In this document: one piece after another, positions 28,524-37,170 of the stretch
Layout of the letters: each line of letters begins with the position of its first letter
Position numbering within the stretch: the stretch's first letter is position 1
From: Alkalihalobacillus sp. FSL W8-0930
GTDB taxonomy: Bacteria > Bacillota > Bacilli > Bacillales > Bacillaceae_D
Direction of reading: 5' to 3'
Length of the DNA: 64,000 nt
Assembly: GCA_037965595.1 (NCBI GenBank)
Contig: CP150183.1
Coordinates: 2,046,001-2,110,000 of the forward strand
Position numbers and translations under genes: made by a program
Notes under the pieces: generated by a model
The model's input: only the letters and a program-made list of their open reading frames with translations
Told to the model about the DNA's origin: nothing
The model's database searches: none

Positions 28524-29777
28524 CTAGATTTTAGACGATCCTATGGCGTCAAGTGCCTGTGTGACGGCAATCTTCACGTGCTCGTAGGTTAGCCCTCCTT
28601 GAACATAGGCTGTATAAGGTGGACGAATAGGACCATCAGCTGTTAGTTCAATACTTGCTCCTTGAATAAACGTTCCAGCAGCCATAATGACATCATCACT
28701 ATACCCTGGCATAAACCCTGGCTGTGGAGTAACATGCGCATTTATAGGTGATGCGGACTGAATCGCTTGGCAGAACGTGATCATAGCTTCGGCATTTGGA
28801 AAGTGTACGGCTTGAATTAGATCCGTACGCTTTTGATCCCAGGCTGGGGTGGATTCGTACCCAGCTAACTCCAGAAGAGCTGCGGTGAAGGTTGCCCCTT
28901 TAACCGCTTGTGCGACAACATGTGGAGCAAGAAAGAAGCCTTGATACATTTCGAGAAGACTATAAAGACTGGCTCCACCTTCCGCTCCAATGCCCGGTGC
29001 TGCTAATCGGTAAGAAGCAAGTTCAATATATTCTTCTTTACCTGCTAAGTATCCTCCTGTTTTGACAATACCGCCACCAGGATTTTTAATTAAAGATCCT
29101 GCCATCAAGTCCGCTCCAACATGGCACGGTTCCTGTGTCTCCACAAATTCTCCGTAGCAATTGTCAACAAATACAACAACATCTTCTTTCACTTGTCGTA
29201 CGTCTTGAATCATTTCTTTGATTTCATGGATATGAAACGATGGCCGGTTTGCATAACCGCAAGAACGCTGAATACCAATCATTTTCGTTTGTGGACCGAT
29301 TGCTTCTTTAACCGCCTCTGTGTCTACTTGTCCATTGTCAAGAAGAGGAATCGAACGATACGTTATGCCAAACTCTTTAAGCGAGCCCTTTCCATTTCCA
29401 CGAATCCCGACAATTTCTTCTAATGTATCATAAGGGGCACCTGTGATGTAGAGTAGCTCGTCCCCAGGGCGTAGCACACCAAATAGTGCTGTTGCAATGG
29501 CATGCGTACCTGAAACGATCTGAGGTCTAACAAGCGCTTTTTCCGCACCAAAGACATCCGCATAGATGTCTTCTAACGTATCTCTACCAGCGTCATCGTA
29601 GCCATAGCCAGTAGACGGTGTAAAATGAAAATCTGAGACTTGATGACTTTTAAACGATTCCATCACCCTTGACTGATTAACAAGCGCAACCTCGTCTATG
29701 TCCTGATGTAAGTCTTTAATCTGTTCTTCAGCCTTTTTGACTAAAGGCAGCATATAGGTTGGGTTCTTTACATTCAC
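28524..29777 (-). CDS. ynbB: PLP-dependent protein YnbB (methionine gamma-lyase family)
   Basis: 417 residues of a fold-type I PLP enzyme. The lysine expected to bind PLP is in AGSLIKNPGGGIVKTGGYLAG, and VFVDNCYGEFVE provides the aspartate. It matches the YnbB / aluminium-resistance group of cysteine/methionine metabolism enzymes; the reaction has not been settled to my knowledge. Lies 7 bp after hflX, as in B. subtilis. Confidence 0.9.
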   Translation of the reverse strand: MNVKNPTYMLPLVKKAEEQIKDLHQDIDEVALVNQSRVMESFKSHQVSDFHFTPSTGYGYDDAGRDTLEDIYADVFGAEKALVRPQIVSGTHAIATALFGVLRPGDELLYITGAPYDTLEEIVGIRGNGKGSLKEFGITYRSIPLLDNGQVDTEAVKEAIGPQTKMIGIQRSCGYANRPSFHIHEIKEMIQDVRQVKEDVVVFVDNCYGEFVETQEPCHVGADLMAGSLIKNPGGGIVKTGGYLAGKEEYIELASYRLAAPGIGAEGGASLYSLLEMYQGFFLAPHVVAQAVKGATFTAALLELAGYESTPAWDQKRTDLIQAVHFPNAEAMITFCQAIQSASPINAHVTPQPGFMPGYSDDVIMAAGTFIQGASIELTADGPIRPPYTAYVQGGLTYEHVKIAVTQALDAIGSSKI

Positions 29778-29784
29778 GTTTTTA

Positions 29785-31056
29785 TTACTCCTGTTCTTTC
29801 TTTATTGCTTTTAAGATCGTTGATAGTGGGCTATCTTCCTTTACATAGCCCGATGCTGCATACATATTTGTATCTTCATTCCAATCAAGTGACGTAACAA
29901 TCGTATTTGTTTTAATCGAGGAGAGCAGCTTTCCATTTACAGGCTCAATATCCACTTGGTAGGGTAACATTTGTTTTATTAATTCTCGTTCAATTTGTGC
30001 TGCCAATTGTTCCACATCATCCGGACGATACGCGCTCATCTCAACAGAAGGATAACGATGGTCCGGATAAAAGGCACCTGAACGTTTTTCTTCTTTGTTA
30101 TAAATGAGTAACTGTGGAATATGATCCACATCTAATTCTTTGATTAACTCTTGTACCGTCTGTTGATGCTGTTCATATTCACGGTGCGAGCTATCGACAA
30201 CATGAAGAATTAAATCAGCCTCAGCAAGCTCTTCTAGTGTAGACCTGAAGGCTGCCACTAATGCGGTAGGAAGATCACGAATAAATCCTACAGTATCTGA
30301 TAAAATGACATTGAGACCTGACGGCAACCGCAAATGCCTTGTTGTTGGATCAAGCGTCGCAAACAGCATATCTTCTTCTAATATATCTGCCTCCGTCAAC
30401 CGATTTAATAATGTTGATTTTCCTGCATTCGTATAGCCAACTAATGCCAGCTGAGTCACGTGATTATCTTTTCGGCGTTCCCGGTACCGCTTGCGATGCT
30501 CAACGACTGTTTTTAATTGGCGCTCGATGTCTGTCATTCGTCTTTTAATATGTCGACGATCGGTTTCAAGCTGCGTTTCACCAGGGCCTTTACTTCCAAT
30601 TCCTCCACCTTGTCTTGAAAGAGCAAGGCCTTGTCCCGCTAGACGAGGAAGCAAGTAACTAAGCTGAGCAAGCTCAACCTGTAGCTTTCCCTCTCTGGAA
30701 TTTGCGCGCGTAGCAAAGATGTCTAGGATCAACTGAGTCCGATCAATCACTGTTACATCTGTTTCTCTATGGACATTACGAACTTGACCAGTAGTCAATT
30801 CATCATTAAAGACAATAAGATCTGCCTCAAGTTCCTCTGCAAGTGCTGCTAGCTCTTCCACTTTACCTGCTCCAATATAAGTAGAAGGCTCTACTTTTTT
30901 ACGACTCTGCGTTAATGTCCCTATGACTTCTCCATCAACAGAACGAACAAGTCCAGCAAGTTCTGTCATTGATTGCTCAAATCGTTCTTCATTTCCATCA
31001 AACTGGCATCCTACCAGAATGACTCGTTCTTTCTTCTTGTTTGCTGACAATTGCAT
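29785..31056 (-). CDS. hflX: Ribosome-associated GTPase HflX
   Basis: 423 residues. N-terminal HflX domain with a glycine-rich linker (RQGGGIGSKGPGETQLE), then a G domain: G1 GYTNAGKST, G3 DTVGFI, G4 NKEE. HflX splits stalled or heat-stressed 70S ribosomes. It is in the spoVK-hflX-ynbB order known from B. subtilis (ynbA). Confidence 0.95.
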   Translation of the reverse strand: MQLSANKKKERVILVGCQFDGNEERFEQSMTELAGLVRSVDGEVIGTLTQSRKKVEPSTYIGAGKVEELAALAEELEADLIVFNDELTTGQVRNVHRETDVTVIDRTQLILDIFATRANSREGKLQVELAQLSYLLPRLAGQGLALSRQGGGIGSKGPGETQLETDRRHIKRRMTDIERQLKTVVEHRKRYRERRKDNHVTQLALVGYTNAGKSTLLNRLTEADILEEDMLFATLDPTTRHLRLPSGLNVILSDTVGFIRDLPTALVAAFRSTLEELAEADLILHVVDSSHREYEQHQQTVQELIKELDVDHIPQLLIYNKEEKRSGAFYPDHRYPSVEMSAYRPDDVEQLAAQIERELIKQMLPYQVDIEPVNGKLLSSIKTNTIVTSLDWNEDTNMYAASGYVKEDSPLSTILKAIKKEQE

Positions 31057-31078
31057 TCTTCCTTCCTGACACGCCTAA

Positions 31079-31102
31079 GAAGCAGAATCTTTGTTCTGCT
31101 TC
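31079..31102 (-). terminator. Weak hairpin between spoVK and hflX
   Basis: GAAGCAGAA / TTCTGCTTC perfect 9-bp stem, 6-base loop, only TT following on the minus strand; may attenuate read-through. Confidence 0.5.
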
Positions 31103-31118
31103 ACTTTACACTCTCAAG

Positions 31119-32066
31119 TTAAAGTTTATCATGACTTTCACTAAATTTAAAATCCTCAGCTACCAAAGTGATAAGGGCTTGTCGTTCATACTGGTGAAAC
31201 TTCATTAGTCTAACAGCCTGCTGACGAATCGCACGCTCAATAAGATTACGAATATATCGTCCATTACTAAATGTCGCTTCATGTTCATTTCTGTGAAGCT
31301 TAATGTGCTCTCTGACTATAAGATCAGCATCTCTTGAGAGCTGATAATCACGATCCTTTGCCATGGTGTGAATCATTTCCATCAATTCCTGAGTGGTATA
31401 ATTAGGGAAGGATATCGTAATCGGAAAACGCGAAGGAAGCCCGGGATTTAACGACAAAAAATGATCCATTTCTTTTGAATACCCAGCTAAAATCAACACA
31501 AAATCGTGTAGTTTGTCTTCCATTCCTTTTACTAATGTATCAATGGCTTCCTTCCCAAAATCCTTTTCGCCACCTCGGGCAAGGGAGTAGGCTTCATCTA
31601 CAAACAGTACGCCTCCATTTGCCTGCTTGATTAAATCTCTTGTTTTCTGAGCCGTATGTCCAATGTATTCTCCAACTAGATCTGCTCGTTCTGCCTCAAT
31701 AAAATGGCCCTTTGATAATACATTCATATCATGAAAGAAGCGCGCAATGATTCGAGCTACCGTCGTTTTTCCGGTCCCTGGATTTCCCTTAAAGATCATG
31801 TGTAGAACTTGTTTATTCGCCTTTAAACCTTGTTGCTCTCTACGTTGATTCATGTATAACCAAGCATAAATTTCCTTTACAAGTCGCTTGACCTCATCTA
31901 AGCCTACAAATTGTTTAAGTTGATCCTCAAATCGTACGAGAATATCATGAGTTTGTTTCTCCTCGTCCGTTTGTAGCCATTCCTCAGTAGAAGGCTGATG
32001 GGTCTGCTGATTTAACACAACATTGATTCGAGCATTTTTCTTCACATTAGTTGGGTGATTCATCAC
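31119..32066 (-). CDS. spoVK: Stage V sporulation protein K, AAA ATPase
   Basis: 315 residues. Walker A GNPGTGKTTVARI, Walker B GGVLFVDEAYSL, sensor and arginine-finger segments (LSRDADLIV ... NGRYIRNLIERAIRQQ) follow the SpoVK/CbbX pattern. SpoVK is made in the mother cell and needed for spore maturation. Gene order spoVK-hflX-ynbB supports the assignment. Confidence 0.93.
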   Translation of the reverse strand: MMNHPTNVKKNARINVVLNQQTHQPSTEEWLQTDEEKQTHDILVRFEDQLKQFVGLDEVKRLVKEIYAWLYMNQRREQQGLKANKQVLHMIFKGNPGTGKTTVARIIARFFHDMNVLSKGHFIEAERADLVGEYIGHTAQKTRDLIKQANGGVLFVDEAYSLARGGEKDFGKEAIDTLVKGMEDKLHDFVLILAGYSKEMDHFLSLNPGLPSRFPITISFPNYTTQELMEMIHTMAKDRDYQLSRDADLIVREHIKLHRNEHEATFSNGRYIRNLIERAIRQQAVRLMKFHQYERQALITLVAEDFKFSESHDKL

Positions 32067-32209
32067 ACATCCCCCTTATCAATCTCTTCAGTTCGAAACT
32101 GTGTACCCTACTATACGCAAAGGATGAAAAAGCGTGACAATTGCCTAATTTTTAACTTGATTCAGTTGGGTGTATTGATATACTTAACAGAAAAGAGAGG
32201 GACTAACTA

Positions 32210-33214
32210 ATGTCTGATTTGTATACACATCCTTCATTTGTTACTAATTTTTTAGATTCATTAGCTGAAAAAGGGCGTGCTGAATCAACAATCAAACGCT
32301 ACAGCTACGACCTTGAAGATTTTTTTAAATGGATGACGAATAATCAAAAAAAAGATGCTTTTACCGTTTGGTCTTCATTAACCCACGAAGAGCTTGATAC
32401 GTTTTTCTTATATCTTATGGAGAAAAGAGCATACAAAGTACGTACAATTAGAAGAATTATTTCTGTGACAAAGCAGCTGGCTAAATTCTCTATTACAAAT
32501 GGCTTGATTAGTAAACATCCAGCCACTGTCTATGAACCTCCTAAACTAACGGTTACCCCTTTGACAAGAGAGGAGTGGCTTTCAGTTGAGGAAGTGGATA
32601 CACTCTATGCTTCTGTTTCGTCTGATCAGGGACTAACAGAGAATCAATTGCTCGCTCGTCCTATGCTCACAACTCGAAATACGTGGCTGCTAACATTATT
32701 TCTTTCATATGGCCTTACATTACAGGAAGTTACTCGTGTCACAATGTTTGATATATTGTTTGCTCAAAATCAATTACGGATTCCCACTTCTCAAGATCCT
32801 GCGAAGCCGAGAATGATTTCACTTTCAGAAGAAGATAAGGTGAAAGCATATGCGTATTACGAACACATCCCAGAGCCTGTAAGACCTAGACTACATAGCA
32901 AAGATCCGTTTCATATCGCCTTTGACTTTCAACGAAAAACGTATCACTGGTCATATGAGCAGGATCATCCAAAGGCCTTAACAGAGATTGCCATACAGAA
33001 AATGATTCGTACAGAAGTCAAGCGTGCAGGCTTACGAAAAGGTACCTCTGCTCAGCATTTAAGACATACGTATATTTTAAGACAACTGTGCTTTGGAACC
33101 CCCGTTGAAGAAGTACAAAGGTATTTAGGTTTCTCTAGTGCCCTATCGCTCGACCGCTGTTTGTTAACACTTGATCACTTATCTGACTCTGAGCGTTTGT
33201 TGTTGATTCCTTAA
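32210..33214 (+). CDS. Tyrosine-recombinase-fold protein with replaced catalytic residues
   Basis: 334 residues: an N-terminal SAM-like core-binding domain (about 8-110, ESTIKRYSYDLEDFFKWM) and a C-terminal catalytic-type domain. When aligned by eye to XerD, the first catalytic Arg is Thr170 (YGLTLQEV), the His of HxLRH is Gln282 (SAQHLRH), the Arg285 remains, the later His is Phe308 (LGFSS) and the nucleophilic Tyr is Cys317 (LDRCLLT). The frame is intact, with a good ribosome site (AGAGAGGG), so it is not simply decaying. It sits between spoVK and hfq. A DNA-binding role without recombination is the likely reading. Confidence 0.85.
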   Translation: MSDLYTHPSFVTNFLDSLAEKGRAESTIKRYSYDLEDFFKWMTNNQKKDAFTVWSSLTHEELDTFFLYLMEKRAYKVRTIRRIISVTKQLAKFSITNGLISKHPATVYEPPKLTVTPLTREEWLSVEEVDTLYASVSSDQGLTENQLLARPMLTTRNTWLLTLFLSYGLTLQEVTRVTMFDILFAQNQLRIPTSQDPAKPRMISLSEEDKVKAYAYYEHIPEPVRPRLHSKDPFHIAFDFQRKTYHWSYEQDHPKALTEIAIQKMIRTEVKRAGLRKGTSAQHLRHTYILRQLCFGTPVEEVQRYLGFSSALSLDRCLLTLDHLSDSERLLLIP

Positions 33215-33226
33215 TCTTAAATCGAC

Positions 33227-33260
33227 AAAAGACTGATGATTCATAGAATCATCAGTCTTT
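33227..33260. terminator. Bidirectional terminator between the recombinase-like gene and hfq
   Basis: AAAGACTGATGATT / GAATCATCAGTCTTT perfect stem with a 4-base loop, between convergent genes. Confidence 0.85.
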
Positions 33261-33281
33261 ATACGTGATATTCGCTTCTTA

Positions 33282-33515
33282 TTACTCGTCTGCTTCAGTT
33301 TTTAATTGCACATTACGTTGTGGTGCAAATGTAGAGATCGCATGCTTGTACACAAGTTGCTGCTTTCCTTCGGTTTCAACAATCACTGTAAAGTTATCAA
33401 ACCCTTTTATAAGACCACGCAATTGAAATCCATTCAGTAAAAAGACTGTAATTGGAATTGAATCTTTACGTAGTTGATTGAGAAATTGATCTTGAATATT
33501 TATGCCTTGTTTCAT
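33282..33515 (-). CDS. hfq: RNA chaperone Hfq
   Basis: 77 residues. Sm1 motif ([23 protein letters not shown]) and Sm2 motif (LVYKHAIST) are complete. A hexameric ring that binds small RNAs and mRNAs; it lies 42 bp downstream of miaA as in many bacteria. Confidence 0.96.
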   Translation of the reverse strand: MKQGINIQDQFLNQLRKDSIPITVFLLNGFQLRGLIKGFDNFTVIVETEGKQQLVYKHAISTFAPQRNVQLKTEADE

Positions 33516-33557
33516 GTGTATAGACCTCCTCTATTTATCTTTATATATTTTCGGCAC

Positions 33558-34502
33558 TCACACTTGATTTCCTTCAATGAAATTCTTAATTTGACGAAAA
33601 AGTACATCTTTCTCTTCTATTCCTGCATCAAACCAATTAATGTCCATTTTATTACGGAACCATGTTAGTTGGCGCTTGGCATAACGCCTTGAATTTTGCT
33701 TAAGTTGATCAATCGCTTCCTCCTTGGAACACTCCCCCGATACATGCGATATGATTTCCTTATATCCAATGGCTTGTGCTGCCGGTTGATTGCGCAGGCC
33801 CTCACCCATTAAGGAACGTACCTCATCAACTAAACCTTGCTCAACCATGAGATCGACTCGTTTATTAATACGCTTGTAGAGGCGATCGCGTTCAAGATCA
33901 AGCCCAATCCCTAGAAAGGGACGTGTTGGCTTTTGAACCTGTTGCTTTGAAAAAGGTTCCCCCGTTACATGAAACACTTCTAATGCGCGAATCACTCGCC
34001 TCACATTATTAGGATGGATCTCTTTTGCGGCTTCAGGATCAACCTCGTATAGTTTTTGATGTACGTATTCGTTTCCTTTTTGTGATGCTTGTTCTTCTAA
34101 TTCTTTTCTAAACGTCACATCTTCCGGCTTATCTACAAATTGGTAGCCATGAGTGATGGAATGAATATATAAGCCTGTACCCCCAACAAGAATGGGTTGT
34201 TTGTTGCGTTGTTCTAAGTCTAGGAGAATATGTGAACATCTCTCTTGAAACTCAGCAACCGAAAATGGTTCATCAAATGTTTTAATATCAATTAAATGAT
34301 GTGGGACACCCGCCATCTCTTCTTTTGTTACTTTTGCTGTTCCAATATCCATCTTTTTGTACACTTGCATGGAATCTCCGCTAATCACTTCTCCATCAAG
34401 CTCTTTTGCAAGCCTGATTCCTAAATCTGACTTTCCAACAGCGGTTGGCCCTGCTATAACAAGTAGTTTTTTCAATGCGATTGCCTCACTTCTTCTCGTC
34501 AT
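33558..34502 (-). CDS. miaA: tRNA dimethylallyltransferase
   Basis: 314 residues. P-loop GPTAVGKSDLG, GDSMQVYKKMDIGTAK, and the DxxxR segment NNVRRVIRALEV are all present. It adds dimethylallyl to A37 of tRNAs reading UNN codons; MiaB, encoded at 41472, then methylthiolates the product. It overlaps the preceding methyltransferase gene by 17 bp. Confidence 0.95.
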   Translation of the reverse strand: MTRRSEAIALKKLLVIAGPTAVGKSDLGIRLAKELDGEVISGDSMQVYKKMDIGTAKVTKEEMAGVPHHLIDIKTFDEPFSVAEFQERCSHILLDLEQRNKQPILVGGTGLYIHSITHGYQFVDKPEDVTFRKELEEQASQKGNEYVHQKLYEVDPEAAKEIHPNNVRRVIRALEVFHVTGEPFSKQQVQKPTRPFLGIGLDLERDRLYKRINKRVDLMVEQGLVDEVRSLMGEGLRNQPAAQAIGYKEIISHVSGECSKEEAIDQLKQNSRRYAKRQLTWFRNKMDINWFDAGIEEKDVLFRQIKNFIEGNQV

Positions 34503-35283
34503 TCACTTCGATTAGTCGAATACCATATTGAAATTCAACAGGTCGTTTTCGGCTTATGATAAAGCCTAACTCACTGAAACGACTGCTTGTCCAGTGGTCT
34601 TTTAAAACCACTCGTTTTCTTGCAACACGCATGGCTTGTTGGATCGTTTGCTGCGTGAGTGTCTCATAATGTGCAAAGGATTTTAACGCTTCGAGCCCTG
34701 ATGATTGGATCGTTTGCTCAAACATCGGATCAAAATAAACAACATCATAGGAGCAATTCGGCAAATTCTTTAAGACCTCATAGTGATGTCCGGTTAATAC
34801 TTCAACAGCTTGCATCGCAGTAAGTAGCGTGGGATGGGCATCTGTCCACGTTCGTAGACCTTTTCTTACAATATAAGCCATGACCGGATTCTGTTCGATT
34901 CCTGTCACATGACCAGACTGCCCAATTGCAAGTTGCGCCATCACCGCATCTGCGCCTAAGCCAAGCGTACAATCAAGAAAACGATCTCCCACCTGCAGGT
35001 CACAGGCTTCAATCAAGGCATCATACCCACTTGCTAAAAATGACTTTGCCCGTATCTGAGCCGCATTCGGATGATAAAAAAATGGAGCCTCTTGTCCTTG
35101 CCGGTACAGACTAAGTCGACTACTTGCAACAACTAAAAGATTTGCTTGCTTTTCCTCTAAAAGTTCGTTTACCGAGCGATCATTTCGTTTTTGATAAGGT
35201 ACATGTAATTCATCAGCTACCACACGCGCAAGCGGCTCTAGTTTATCTGCTCGCTTTCTTGCCGTTGTCACTACAACTTTCAC
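34486..35283 (-). CDS. Class I SAM-dependent methyltransferase, YpiP/RsmJ-like
   Basis: 265 residues. The SAM site is FLDCTLGLGADAVMAQLAIG with the acidic end of strand 2 in VTGIEQNP; DVVYFDPMFEQ is motif IV (DPM), as in the RsmJ group of 16S rRNA m2G methyltransferases. An N-terminal region of about 75 residues resembles YpiP of B. subtilis. The RNA substrate is inferred only from family. Set between mutL and miaA with overlap to the latter. Confidence 0.8.
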   Translation of the reverse strand: MKVVVTTARKRADKLEPLARVVADELHVPYQKRNDRSVNELLEEKQANLLVVASSRLSLYRQGQEAPFFYHPNAAQIRAKSFLASGYDALIEACDLQVGDRFLDCTLGLGADAVMAQLAIGQSGHVTGIEQNPVMAYIVRKGLRTWTDAHPTLLTAMQAVEVLTGHHYEVLKNLPNCSYDVVYFDPMFEQTIQSSGLEALKSFAHYETLTQQTIQQAMRVARKRVVLKDHWTSSRFSELGFIISRKRPVEFQYGIRLIEVNDEKK

Positions 35284-35298
35284 GACTGTTCCTTCTTT

Positions 35299-37149
35299 CT
35301 ACATAACCCGTTTAAACATTTTTTCCATTTCATAGGTTGTAAATTGAATAATTACCGGTCGACCATGAGGACATGTAAATGGATCTTCACATAAACGCAA
35401 TGTATCAAGCAATGCTTGGATTTCATCATCACGCAAGTGTCTATTTGCTTTAATTGCTGCCTTACATGCCATTAAAATCGCAGCATCTTCTCGTAACTTC
35501 CCAATATCAATTCGTGCATTTTCAAGCAATTGGTCAAGTAATTCTCGAATCGTTTCTTCCTCTAAACCGTCTGGAAACCAAACGGGATGAGATCGTACTC
35601 GGTACGTTTGCTGACCAAACGAATCGAGGAATACACCAACAGCTTCAAGTTTTTCTAAATTTGTATCAATGAGTGCCGCTTCCTGAGCGGTACACTCGAT
35701 TGTAAAGGGTGTTAAAAGCTCTTGAACATGAGGCGTTTGCTCCGCTACTTTCTCACGGAAAAATTCATAGTTAATCCGTTCCTGAGCCGCATGCTGATCA
35801 ATTAAATATAAGCCTAGCTCGTTTTGAGCAAGAATATACGTACCATGCATTTGGCCAATCGGATAGAGCGCAGGGATTAGGTCCGTTTTGTCAGTCACTT
35901 CTGACTCAATTAATGGTTGATTCGAGGACTCAACGCTTTCTGATGGATCCTGTTCCTGTGGCTCTTGTGTTACCGGTGGCTCTTCTTTTTGGATAGGTTG
36001 AGTATCTATAAACGTTTCTCGTACTTGGGTAGCAGGTTCTGTTACTTGTTCGTTAAACGTATTGGTTTGAGGCTTCGGCTTTTTTTCTTCAAAGCTTAAA
36101 GAAAGCTGAGTCGAATCCGGTACCAAAGTACTCTTCTTAGGCTGTTGTTGCTCCGGTATTAACTGCGTTTGCTGAAAGGCCTTTTTAATCGACGAACTGA
36201 TTAAAGCACCTAATTCTTGCTCCTTACTCAACCTAACCTCCATTTTTGAAGGGTGTACGTTCACATCAATGAGTGTAGGGTTCATCTCAATTTGAATGAC
36301 AGCAATAGGAAAGCGACCAATTGGAAGTAAGGTGTGATATCCCTGCATAATCGCCCCGGCGATTGCGTAATTTCGAATGTAACGCCCATTGATATAAACG
36401 GACAAGTATTGCCTCGAGGAACGATTTACTTCTGGACGGCACACATATCCTTTTACTTGATAATCAAGCGATGATTCCTCAAATGAAACAAGCTTTGTGG
36501 CAACAGATCGTCCGTATATTTGAGCGATAACCTGACGAATATCTCCATTTCCTGAGGTTTTTAATACTTGCTTTTCATTATGAATATATTCAAATGCCAC
36601 AGACGGATTAGACATAGCCAAACGGTTCATGACATCACTTGTGTGACCTGCTTCAGTATGGGATGTTTTTAAGTATTTTAGCCTGGCAGGAGTATTGTAA
36701 AAAAGGTTGGTAATCAACAGCTCTGTACCTTTTCTTGTTGGAGATGCCGTTCGACCTACAATCTTTCCCCCTTCAAGTTGAAGCTCGACTCCTGCTCCTG
36801 TTCCCGTGCTTGTTTTCATCGTTAGATAAGAAACAGAGGCGATACTCGGGAGGGCTTCTCCGCGAAACCCTAGCGTGTGAATATTAAATAAGTCACGATC
36901 AGTTTGAATTTTACTTGTTGCATGACGTAAAAAGGCTGTCTCTACATCCTCAGCAGGAATTCCACTTCCGTTGTCAACAACTCGAATGGAGTTGAGACCT
37001 GCATCTTCTAATTCAACGAGGATTGAGGTACTCCCTGCATCAAGCGCATTTTCAACTAATTCCTTCACTATGGAGGCAGGGCGTTCCACAACCTCACCTG
37101 CTGCTATTTTGTTTGAAAGCGCATCATCTAGCTGCTTAATAGTGGGCAT
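35299..37149 (-). CDS. mutL: DNA mismatch repair endonuclease MutL
   Basis: 616 residues from the ATG at 37147-37149 (GGAGAGGGTGATC before it). GHKL ATPase motifs [20 protein letters not shown] and [10 protein letters not shown] lie in the first 110 residues. The C-terminal domain carries the nicking site [12 protein letters not shown] and the zinc-site CPHGRP, so it is the endonuclease type found in bacteria without MutH. A Q/P/E-rich linker of about 110 residues joins the two domains. 21 bp after mutS. Confidence 0.96.
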   Translation of the reverse strand: MPTIKQLDDALSNKIAAGEVVERPASIVKELVENALDAGSTSILVELEDAGLNSIRVVDNGSGIPAEDVETAFLRHATSKIQTDRDLFNIHTLGFRGEALPSIASVSYLTMKTSTGTGAGVELQLEGGKIVGRTASPTRKGTELLITNLFYNTPARLKYLKTSHTEAGHTSDVMNRLAMSNPSVAFEYIHNEKQVLKTSGNGDIRQVIAQIYGRSVATKLVSFEESSLDYQVKGYVCRPEVNRSSRQYLSVYINGRYIRNYAIAGAIMQGYHTLLPIGRFPIAVIQIEMNPTLIDVNVHPSKMEVRLSKEQELGALISSSIKKAFQQTQLIPEQQQPKKSTLVPDSTQLSLSFEEKKPKPQTNTFNEQVTEPATQVRETFIDTQPIQKEEPPVTQEPQEQDPSESVESSNQPLIESEVTDKTDLIPALYPIGQMHGTYILAQNELGLYLIDQHAAQERINYEFFREKVAEQTPHVQELLTPFTIECTAQEAALIDTNLEKLEAVGVFLDSFGQQTYRVRSHPVWFPDGLEEETIRELLDQLLENARIDIGKLREDAAILMACKAAIKANRHLRDDEIQALLDTLRLCEDPFTCPHGRPVIIQFTTYEMEKMFKRVM

Positions 37150-37170
37150 GATCACCCTCTCCTTCCTACT

